Shown here piece after piece: positions 1-5,448 of a DNA stretch of 5,448 nt (its first letter is position 1; each line of letters begins with the position of its first letter). The translations under genes were made by a program, and so were the position numbers. The notes beneath the pieces were generated by a model. That model was not told the DNA's origin. It saw only the letters and a list, made by a program, of their open reading frames with translations, and searched no databases. The DNA comes from Bdellovibrionales bacterium (GTDB taxonomy: Bacteria > Bdellovibrionota > Bdellovibrionia > Bdellovibrionales > UBA1609): NCBI GenBank assembly GCA_020435085.1, contig JAGRAB010000346.1, positions 1 to 5,448 of the forward strand, in the 5' to 3' direction.

Positions 1-2
1 CA

Positions 3-1313
3 CTACACAAAATCTTTGCGCATTTGTCGCCCGATTCCGTAATATTCAAAACCTGCTTCTGAAATCATTTTAGGATCAAAAATATTTCGGCCATCAAAAA
101 TCAATGGGCTATTCATGGAAGATTTTAAATCACTCAAGTTAGGAGTTTTAAACTCAGTCCACTCCGTCACAATTAATAGAGCATCGGCATTTTTGGCAGC
201 GTCCATTGCAGTTTCACAAACTTTAAAAGGTGTTTTGCAAGACTTCACGGCATTTTCAGACGCCACTGGGTCATAAGCTTGAACTTGAGCTCCTTTAGCC
301 ACTAAGTCTTCAATCAACTTTAAAGATGGAGCTCTTCGAACATCATCAGTTCTCGGTTTAAAAGCAAGACCCCAAAGTCCAATTGTTTTTCCTTTTAAAG
401 AACCCAAGCGATTGATAAGTCGATTGGCAAGTATGGTTTTTTGTCTTTCATTGACCTCATCAGCTGCTTTTAAAAGCAAAAGGTCTAAATCCTGCTGTTT
501 TCCAATATGCATAAGGGCGCGAACATCTTTTGGAAAGCAGCTGCCTCCATAGCCAATGCCTGGATAGAAAAAAGCAGGGTTGATGCGATTATCTGAAGTG
601 AACCCCTCTCGCACTTTATCAATATCAGCCCCTAATTGGTCCGAGAGAAGTGCGAGTTCATTAATAAAGCTAATTTTTAAAGCTAAAAAAGCATTGGCTG
701 CATATTTTGTCATTTCTGCCGAGGTATTATCCATAAATAAAATAGGATGATTATTCTTTAAAAAAGGCTCATAGAGATGAGTCATTATTTTTTTAGCCTC
801 TTCCGTTTGATGGCCGATGACAACCCGGTCAGGTTTAAGAAAATCTTCAAGGGCAGCCCCTTGTCTTAAAAACTCTGGGTTATTGATAATTTCTAGTTTC
901 ACAGAGGCATTTTCATTGCAAAACGCTTGAGCTTTACGAGCCGTTCCGATGGGAACAGTGCTTTTAAGAACGACATATTTAGGGGATTGGGCACTTTTGC
1001 AAACTTCCTCTAAGACATTAAAGGTAAAAGACATATCAGCACTGCCATCGGGAAGCTCCGGTGTACCAACAGCAATAAAAATGACATCAGAGTGAGTTAC
1101 GGCCTCAGAGACATGAGGAAGGAACTTCATTCTTTTTAAGTTGAGCTTGAAAAGGTCCTCAAGGCCAGGTTCATAAAAGGGGACCTGGCCCTTTTGAAGG
1201 CGAGCCAGTTTTTCTGGATCAGAGTCGACACAAAACAGCTGATGCCCAGCGTCAGCAAAGCAAACGCTGGCAACGAGACCTACATAACCGGTACCAATGA
1301 CTCCAATTTTCAT
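3..1313 (-). CDS. ugd: UDP-glucose 6-dehydrogenase
   Basis: This cytosolic enzyme oxidises UDP-glucose to UDP-glucuronate with two NAD+, supplying precursor for exopolysaccharide, capsule or lipid A-type sugar modification. The 436-residue protein is a normal family length and complete, with a TAG stop at 3-5. The N-terminal Rossmann fold shows GTGYVG (residues 7-12) and an acidic residue ending beta-2 (D30). Further family motifs are VGTP (82-85) followed by DGSAD, KSTVPIGT (117-124), NPEFLRQGAA (145-154), the catalytic Lys/Asn pair K203 and N207 in TKYAAN, and GYGGSCFPKD (254-263) with the thiohydrolase nucleophile C259. The C-terminal UDP-binding domain has GLAFKPRTDDVR. The ATG start directly precedes the nucleotide-binding strand and has a GGAG Shine-Dalgarno 6 nt upstream. 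The gene is transcribed divergently from the membrane-protein operon. The substrate could in principle be another UDP- or GDP-sugar of the same superfamily, but the motifs favour UDP-glucose. The end product made from UDP-glucuronate cannot be told from this window. Confidence 0.95.
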   Translation of the reverse strand: MKIGVIGTGYVGLVASVCFADAGHQLFCVDSDPEKLARLQKGQVPFYEPGLEDLFKLNLKRMKFLPHVSEAVTHSDVIFIAVGTPELPDGSADMSFTFNVLEEVCKSAQSPKYVVLKSTVPIGTARKAQAFCNENASVKLEIINNPEFLRQGAALEDFLKPDRVVIGHQTEEAKKIMTHLYEPFLKNNHPILFMDNTSAEMTKYAANAFLALKISFINELALLSDQLGADIDKVREGFTSDNRINPAFFYPGIGYGGSCFPKDVRALMHIGKQQDLDLLLLKAADEVNERQKTILANRLINRLGSLKGKTIGLWGLAFKPRTDDVRRAPSLKLIEDLVAKGAQVQAYDPVASENAVKSCKTPFKVCETAMDAAKNADALLIVTEWTEFKTPNLSDLKSSMNSPLIFDGRNIFDPKMISEAGFEYYGIGRQMRKDFV

Positions 1314-1319
1314 GCTCTA

Positions 1320-1323
1320 CTCC
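1320..1323 (-). promoter_or_regulatory. Shine-Dalgarno of ugd
   Basis: On the minus strand the bases read GGAG, followed by a 6-nt spacer and the ATG at 1313-1311. This is a normal ribosome binding site and supports the chosen ugd start. Confidence 0.7.
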
Positions 1324-1335
1324 AATTGCGAAAGA

Positions 1336-1341
1336 TACAAT
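1336..1341 (+). promoter_or_regulatory. possible -10 element for the plus-strand operon
   Basis: TACAAT matches the -10 consensus TATAAT at five of six bases and lies about 54 nt before the first plus-strand start codon. No convincing -35 sits at the expected distance, since TGCTCT at 1313-1318 is poor. If it is real, the promoter overlaps the ugd leader and the two divergent transcripts would interfere or be co-regulated. Confidence 0.25.
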
Positions 1342-1344
1342 AGA

Positions 1345-1374
1345 CTGATAGTAATGTTTCAATCATTTAGTCAA
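1345..1374 (-). promoter_or_regulatory. candidate sigma70-type promoter for ugd
   Basis: Read on the minus strand, TTGACT (1374-1369, five of six matches to the -35 consensus) is followed after 18 bp by TATCAG (1350-1345, four of six matches to the -10 consensus). Transcription would begin near 1338 and give a leader of about 25 nt containing the GGAG ribosome site. It was found by eye in an AT-rich 81-bp gap, so chance matches are likely enough to keep confidence modest. Confidence 0.4.
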
Positions 1375-1394
1375 TCATGCAACAATAAATAAGA

Positions 1395-2384
1395 ATGAAA
1401 AATCTATTAAAAAACGAATTATTTATCAAAGTGAGCAAATTTGTCGTAGCAGCGGCATTGATTGGTTGGATGCTAAAAAAAGGCCTGATTGACTTAAGTG
1501 TTCTTTCTTTGATGGCAACCCCATTTTATATAGCTATTGCTTTGGTTTTCAGCTTTTTAAATTTGGCCATTGCCAATTGGCGATGGACTCTTCTTTTACA
1601 AGCAAGAGGTTTTTCAGTTCCATTTTCAAAGACAATGCCATTAACACTGATTGCTGATTTTTTTAACTTTGCTCTTCCTGGAGCTATTGGAGGGGATGTC
1701 GTTAAGGCGTACTATATTGCACAAGACCATTCGCAGCGAAAAACGGAAGCGGTGACCTCAGTGATTGTTGATCGAGTGATTGGACTTTATGGAATGGTCG
1801 TTATGGCACTCGGAACAATTGTTTGGAATATAGGTTTTGTCATAAGTAACCCTAAGTTGGGATTTGTTTCATTAATGGTTCTTGGTTTGTTTTCAATAAT
1901 GACATTGTTTTTTGCAGGGGGCTTGTCACAACGGTTTCGTTTGTTTTTGCGGTTTGACTCGTTGTTGCCAAAAATTCCAGGTGGAAATTTGGGTCTTAAA
2001 TTTTACGATGCATTTCAAGGGTATCGTTCTCATCCAAAGCTCATCTTAGTAGCCATTGGGCTAAGCCTCTTTGCCCAATTATTAGCAATAGTATTTATGA
2101 TGTTTGTTGGCCATGCCATTGGTGAAAATAACTTGGGAATAGACGTTTTTCTTTTTGCTGTTCCTTTAGGCTTTATTTTGTCTGCAGTTCCTATTTCTCC
2201 AGGAGGCATAGGCGTTGGACAATATGCTTTCTTAGCACTGTTTAGGATGTATTCAGGAACGCCAACCAATTTGGGGCAAACAGCAATTACCGCTTTTCAA
2301 ATTTCACTGTTTGCCTGGGGTATCGTGGGCGGTCTTCTTTATTTAAAAAAGAAGAAACCTAATTTTGAGGAAGTTTCAGTATGA
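1395..2384 (+). CDS. UPF0104 / MprF N-terminal-like membrane protein (putative lipid flippase)
   Basis: This 329-residue inner-membrane protein belongs to the family (COG0392, lysylphosphatidylglycerol synthase TM region, AglD-like) that forms the flippase half of MprF. It has about eight hydrophobic segments, around residues 14-30, 42-60, 82-100, 123-148, 157-175, 215-240, 249-268 and 298-316. Family signatures are N61-W-R-W64, the NFALPGAIGGD segment (91-101) followed by K104, D126-R127, and P266-x-SPGGIGVGQ (to 276), where many relatives have Glu at the last position. The tail is short, basic then acidic (KKKK...EE). The soluble aminoacyl-transferase domain of full MprF is absent, so lysyl-lipid synthesis is not expected. 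Stand-alone members often accompany glycosyltransferase and polysaccharide genes, and the divergent ugd fits an envelope role. The substrate is unknown. The ATG at 1395 is the first possible start after an in-frame TAA at 1386-1388, and it has no clear Shine-Dalgarno. The stop overlaps the mgtE start by 4 nt. Confidence 0.85.
   Translation: MKNLLKNELFIKVSKFVVAAALIGWMLKKGLIDLSVLSLMATPFYIAIALVFSFLNLAIANWRWTLLLQARGFSVPFSKTMPLTLIADFFNFALPGAIGGDVVKAYYIAQDHSQRKTEAVTSVIVDRVIGLYGMVVMALGTIVWNIGFVISNPKLGFVSLMVLGLFSIMTLFFAGGLSQRFRLFLRFDSLLPKIPGGNLGLKFYDAFQGYRSHPKLILVAIGLSLFAQLLAIVFMMFVGHAIGENNLGIDVFLFAVPLGFILSAVPISPGGIGVGQYAFLALFRMYSGTPTNLGQTAITAFQISLFAWGIVGGLLYLKKKKPNFEEVSV
2367..2384 (+). promoter_or_regulatory. 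mgtE ribosome site and ATGA overlap
   Basis: GAGGAAG at 2367-2373 lies 7 nt before the mgtE ATG at 2381, inside the last codons of the upstream gene. That ATG overlaps the upstream TGA stop as ATGA (2381-2384). The arrangement supports this mgtE start and translational coupling of the two membrane proteins. Confidence 0.6.
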
Positions 2385-3736
2385 GTGAAGATCGTTCGAA
2401 AATGCTAGCAATGACCATTCAAAAACTTCATGCGCGTGGAGCAAAAAGTAATATTCAGAATATTTTAGAAAAAGCCCATGCTGCCGATATTGCAGAAATG
2501 TTGGCTTGGTTGACCCCTGAAGATCGTTACCAAATATTTACAATGATTGAAAATGAAGATGACCGCTCAGAAGTCATGTCTCACATGGATGAAGATATTC
2601 AACGAGAATTAGTTTCTATCCTTAGTAAAGAGGATGTTCTCAAGCTAGTGACTAATATGGAGCGAGATGATGCTGCTGATTTATTAGGACTTATTCCTGA
2701 AAACGAGGCGGATGAAATTTTATCTTCAATGGTCAAAGAAGATTCTCAAGAAGTAGCAGGTCTCATGGGATATCCTGAAGACTCTGCAGGGGGCTTAATG
2801 AGCTCTGATTATTTGGCACTTCAAAAATCTTTGACAGTCGGACAAGTGATTGATCGGATTCAACAAGAAGGTGATGAAGGAAAAGTTTCGTTTTATGTCT
2901 ATGTTGTCAATGAAAATAATCAATTGATTGGTGTAAGCAGTTTAAAGCAATTACTGTTATCAAAACGCAATGATGTTCTAGGAACGATCATGTTTACTGA
3001 AGTGATCTCGGTAGATGTGACAGCTCATCAAGAAGATGTTGCAAAAATGGTAGAGAAATATGACTTTCTGTCACTTCCAGTTGTCACAGGCAATAATGAA
3101 TTAGTGGGAGTTATTACAGTCGATGATGTGATTGATGTCATTCGTGAGGAAGCAGAAGAAGATCTTTTGGCAATGGGGCGAGCGGGGCTTGGCCTTAATG
3201 TCACCACTCGCGAGCATTTTTTGGCGCGATTGCCGTGGCTGCTATTTGCCTACGCGACGGGGATTGCTTGCTTTGCCATTGTTTATCTTTTTGAGTCTCT
3301 CTCAGAGAGTTCTGTTGAATTTAAGGTGTTGTGGTTGGCGGCAGCTTTTGTTCCAATGCTTCTTTCAATGAGTGCCACGACGGGTTCACAATCCGCAACA
3401 GTTTTTGTTGGGTATCTTCGCGCGGGAGGCTTTGATCTCAGTAAAGCTAAAAAGCAATGGGGAAAAGAAGCTTGGATCGGTCTTATCTTTTCAATCCTTT
3501 TTGGTTCTTTGACTTTTTTTGTCAGTTTATTTTTTAATACTCCAAATGCATTAGGGATTTTATTTTCATTGACGTTAGCCTTTCAAATTGTCATTGCCAT
3601 GATTATTGGCAGCACGATTCCTGTTTTAATGGATCGTTTTGATATTGATCCAACAGTGGCTTCTGTTCCTGTCTTTACCTCTTTGGCCGATGTGACAGCG
3701 ATTGCTATTTTATTTACCCTTCTTCACAACTGGTAA
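2381..3736 (+). CDS. mgtE: MgtE-family magnesium transporter
   Basis: MgtE is a homodimeric Mg2+-selective channel in the inner membrane, held closed by cytosolic Mg2+-sensing domains when internal Mg2+ is high. The 451 residues are the usual length and all expected parts are present. A helical, acidic N domain (about 1-130) includes ERDDAADLLG (94-103). It is followed by YPEDSAGGLMSSDY (131-144), which leads into two CBS domains (about 138-198 and 202-260, the second with LPVV and GVITVDDV). An amphipathic linker (about 258-283) connects to five membrane helices near 284-304, 315-338, 364-386, 391-415 and 427-448. The pore-helix residues P325 and the TTGSQSAT stretch (333-340) are recognisable, as is the conserved acidic pore residue D437 in the last helix. 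The usual GGN before TG is replaced by SAT (331-333), and the usual ASGP by ASVP (427-430). Gating by Mg2+ is known for the family. No Mg2+ riboswitch leader can be present upstream, because the start lies inside the preceding gene. recO follows after 2 nt. Confidence 0.92.
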   Translation: MSEDRSKMLAMTIQKLHARGAKSNIQNILEKAHAADIAEMLAWLTPEDRYQIFTMIENEDDRSEVMSHMDEDIQRELVSILSKEDVLKLVTNMERDDAADLLGLIPENEADEILSSMVKEDSQEVAGLMGYPEDSAGGLMSSDYLALQKSLTVGQVIDRIQQEGDEGKVSFYVYVVNENNQLIGVSSLKQLLLSKRNDVLGTIMFTEVISVDVTAHQEDVAKMVEKYDFLSLPVVTGNNELVGVITVDDVIDVIREEAEEDLLAMGRAGLGLNVTTREHFLARLPWLLFAYATGIACFAIVYLFESLSESSVEFKVLWLAAAFVPMLLSMSATTGSQSATVFVGYLRAGGFDLSKAKKQWGKEAWIGLIFSILFGSLTFFVSLFFNTPNALGILFSLTLAFQIVIAMIIGSTIPVLMDRFDIDPTVASVPVFTSLADVTAIAILFTLLHNW

Positions 3737-3738
3737 CT

Positions 3739-4329
3739 ATGAACAGTGTTTCAGATCGTCTTATTATTTTAAGAGCTATTAAGCATTCTGAGGCCGACTT
3801 GATTCTTCATACACTTTCGGCTCAACATGGGCGTCTCAACTTGATTGCAAAAGGGGCCCTTAAGAGTAAAAAGCGATTTGTTGGTGGTGTTTTGGAGCCA
3901 ACACATTTTATTGAAGCACAGATTAAAAAGAAAAATGACTTTGGTAATGGGACCTTACACTTTTTAGAAGACGCCCAATTGTTAAAGGGATTTGAAGGTT
4001 TACGACAAGATTATGATCGCTTGACACTTGCTTTTCATTTTTTAGACCTTATTACAAAGGTTCTTCAAGAAGAAGATCCTGAGAGTAAAAAAATGTTTGA
4101 TTTGGTGGGGAACGCGCTTCAAGCGTTGGAGTCTTCTCATCGGCCTGACCTTTTGCGGTTACTTTTTGAAGGAAAACTTTTACTTGTTCAGGGAGTAATT
4201 CCCTCAGATCTTCCAAAGTCAGATCTATTTCGACTCTCTTTACAAGATCATGAGAAATCCCAGATTTCCATGAATGAACTCTCACAGCTACGAGGGCATA
4301 TTCAATATGCTTTGAAAAGTTATCTTTAA
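3739..4329 (+). CDS. recO: DNA repair protein RecO
   Basis: RecO binds single-stranded DNA and SSB and, with RecR and RecF, loads RecA onto gaps during recombinational repair in the cytoplasm. The N-terminal OB-fold (about 1-80) is clear: IILRAIKHSEADLILHTLS (9-27), HGRLNLIAKGALKSKKRF (30-47) and GGVLEP (49-54). The C-terminal helical domain includes a family-like LLFEGKLLLVQGVIP segment in its second half. At 196 residues it is shorter than the common RecO length of about 240. It has no cysteines, so the zinc finger found after this segment in many relatives is missing; E. coli RecO also lacks it. The ATG lies 2 nt after the mgtE stop with only a weak GG in front, so translation probably relies on coupling. 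The next in-frame Met is far inside the fold. The TAA stop overlaps the convergent protease gene. The assignment rests mainly on the N-terminal half. Confidence 0.85.
   Translation: MNSVSDRLIILRAIKHSEADLILHTLSAQHGRLNLIAKGALKSKKRFVGGVLEPTHFIEAQIKKKNDFGNGTLHFLEDAQLLKGFEGLRQDYDRLTLAFHFLDLITKVLQEEDPESKKMFDLVGNALQALESSHRPDLLRLLFEGKLLLVQGVIPSDLPKSDLFRLSLQDHEKSQISMNELSQLRGHIQYALKSYL
4326..4329. other. shared TTAA: overlapping stop codons of convergent genes
   Basis: The palindromic TTAA supplies the recO stop (TAA, 4327-4329, plus strand) and the protease stop (TAA, read from 4328 to 4326, minus strand). No hairpin plus T-run typical of an intrinsic terminator is visible on either side, so each transcript probably runs into the other gene. 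Confidence 0.9.
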
Positions 4330-5432
4330 AGTTGCCGTAAGTTCCACAAAATTAAAAGTTGATCTAGTTCTTTTGAATCTGAACCTGATATTTCTTTATG
4401 TGCATCTAGGCAGGACCGATTAAGAGTCTCTTCATTTTTTGTAGAGTTCAAAGCATAATTCCTAGCACAAGTAACAGCAAGTTTTTGAGAAAGGGCTCCT
4501 CCACATTTGACAAGAATAACGTCTTTGAGTTCGTTTTCTAATATTTTATTTCTCTCAGCAAGTCGACGTGTGTATTGGGCTTTAAAGACGAGAGAATCAC
4601 TTTCTTTTTCTATTAAATCTTGAGTCGCCCAAATGGCTTTGTCGATATTTTTAATATGACAGGAGCGACGTAAAATTTTGGCAACCTCATCAGGATTTAG
4701 ATTTGGGAATTGTCGAAAAATTTCATTAGAAACTCTTGAGACATATGGGGCCGCAAAAGAGGTGCCCTTAATGATTTCATTTAAATGATTGGTTTCAACA
4801 GGGGCGGCGACATCAACAAAATCCAATCCAAAGTTAGAGTAACTGGCAATAAAATAATCATTAGCATTGGGAATTTCAAATTTATCAATATTTAAAGCAG
4901 CAACTTTTATAAGATTTTTCTCAATAAAAATTTGAGGAATTTGTTGTGATTGTTCTTTAAGCCCTATTCCAGCATTGGCGGGATTAAAACCAGAAGCATT
5001 TCCATTTCCGGCAGCTGCAATAAAAAGGACTCCAGGGTAACTTTGAATCACGTTCTCAATGATAGAAACATTGACCTTAAATTTGGCAATTGTTTTTTCT
5101 CTTTCTTTTCTGGCTTTTTCCATGGCCTCTTCTTTTCCTTGCCAGGCAGGTCCACCCTCAAAGGGTTTGGGTTTAGGAAGAGTAAAGCTCATATTCACAA
5201 TTCTGGAGTCAGTGAGATTACCATCGAGAGCTTGAAGAAACTCATGATTACCAAATTCAGGCCCAGGGGAATATAAGAGACGACAAGGTTGTACAGAGTT
5301 TTTACAAGCAATCCAGTGAACACTTGTTCCATGCCAATGATTGTCGTCACCAGGGTCGTATTCAAGCACTAGAATATTTCCCCAAGACGCGAAAGAACAA
5401 AATAATAAGGATATAGCGATGAAAGATCTCAT
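4326..5432 (-). CDS. secreted subtilisin-like (S8) serine protease, compact form
   Basis: This is a 368-residue predicted exported peptidase. A signal peptide is plausible at residues 1-18: Arg at position 2, hydrophobic 4-15, possible cleavage after SWG. C12 does not sit in a good lipobox. Subtilase motifs are clear: HGTSV (34-38) with catalytic H34, VNMSF (79-83), AAAGN (139-143) with oxyanion N143, ASYSNFG (196-202), VDVAAP (206-211) and GTSFAAP (223-229) with nucleophile S225. The catalytic Asp is probably D26 in VLEYDPG, only 8 residues before the His, where classical subtilisins have about 30. There is no room for an N-terminal propeptide. A Lys/Glu-rich helical insert (about 86-119) follows the substrate-pocket strand. 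The C-terminal extension (about 240-368) is helical and contributes C258, C310, C322 and C341, which with C43 and C50 could form three disulfides. The start has no Shine-Dalgarno, and the frame stays open to the window edge, so a start further upstream is possible, but the signal peptide supports this ATG. The substrate is unknown. Confidence 0.82.
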   Translation of the reverse strand: MRSFIAISLLFCSFASWGNILVLEYDPGDDNHWHGTSVHWIACKNSVQPCRLLYSPGPEFGNHEFLQALDGNLTDSRIVNMSFTLPKPKPFEGGPAWQGKEEAMEKARKEREKTIAKFKVNVSIIENVIQSYPGVLFIAAAGNGNASGFNPANAGIGLKEQSQQIPQIFIEKNLIKVAALNIDKFEIPNANDYFIASYSNFGLDFVDVAAPVETNHLNEIIKGTSFAAPYVSRVSNEIFRQFPNLNPDEVAKILRRSCHIKNIDKAIWATQDLIEKESDSLVFKAQYTRRLAERNKILENELKDVILVKCGGALSQKLAVTCARNYALNSTKNEETLNRSCLDAHKEISGSDSKELDQLLILWNLRQL

Positions 5433-5448
5433 GGAGCGAAAATATCTG

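Noticed and set aside
2030..2269. 79-codon open frame on the minus strand within the flippase-like gene
   Set aside because: It lies wholly inside a gene with strong family motifs, and its translation shows no recognisable domain. It is a shadow frame.
2320..2381. Mg2+-sensing riboswitch in front of mgtE
   Set aside because: The region upstream of mgtE is coding sequence of the overlapping membrane-protein gene, so there is no leader to hold one.
3295..3308. Inverted repeat CTCTCT-C-AGAGAG resembling a small hairpin
   Set aside because: It lies inside the mgtE loop coding for ESLSESS, has a one-base centre and no T-run, and is best explained by serine and glutamate codons.
3132..3371. 79-codon open frame on the plus strand within mgtE
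   Set aside because: It overlaps the linker and first membrane helices of mgtE in another frame. No family features are visible in it.
4052..4285. 77-codon minus-strand open frame within recO
   Set aside because: It is antisense to the RecO C-terminal domain and has no domain or convincing start signal.
4950..5276. 108-codon plus-strand open frame antisense to the protease
   Set aside because: The minus-strand frame encodes the subtilase oxyanion motif and the substrate-pocket strand here, so this is a mirror of a real gene. Its Phe/Ser-rich composition is the complement of Lys/Glu-rich coding.
5397..5399. Lipoprotein signal on the protease at C12
   Set aside because: The residues before Cys are L-L-F. 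Phe at -1 does not fit a lipobox, and a signal peptidase I type site after SWG fits better.

Overview
The window is gene-dense and AT-rich, roughly 40% GC by eye. It carries five complete protein-coding genes and almost no free intergenic space. The content is chromosomal housekeeping and envelope functions of a Gram-negative-type bacterium: a UDP-glucose dehydrogenase, a flippase-like integral membrane protein, an MgtE magnesium transporter, the recombination mediator RecO and a secreted subtilisin-like protease. The gene mix, the divergent RecO and MgtE sequences and the small exported S8 peptidase would fit a Bdellovibrionota or other deltaproteobacteria-like lineage. That placement is an inference; no marker here fixes the taxonomy.

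Layout. (1) 3-1313, minus strand: ugd, with all catalytic motifs intact. (2) 1314-1394: a short divergent intergenic region with a candidate ugd promoter and Shine-Dalgarno on the minus strand and a weaker candidate promoter for the plus-strand genes. (3) 1395-4329, plus strand: a tight three-gene block of a UPF0104/MprF-N-like membrane protein, mgtE and recO. The first two overlap by 4 nt (ATGA) and the last two are 2 nt apart, so one transcript with translational coupling is the simplest reading. (4) 4326-5432, minus strand: an exported S8 serine protease that converges on recO. The two genes share a TTAA that supplies both stop codons.

How the genes may work together. ugd makes UDP-glucuronate for surface polysaccharide or lipid modification. 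The divergently transcribed membrane protein belongs to a family that flips lipids or sits in polysaccharide and lipid-carrier pathways, so the pair may share an envelope role, although this is only contextual. MgtE imports Mg2+ and is gated by its cytosolic Mg2+-sensing domains. RecO acts in RecFOR repair and looks like an operon passenger with no obvious functional link.

I see no RNA genes, mobile elements, CRISPR arrays, tandem repeats or intrinsic terminators. No clearly new multi-gene system is evident. The points most worth a second look are the compact catalytic layout of the S8 protease and the altered pore signature of MgtE.
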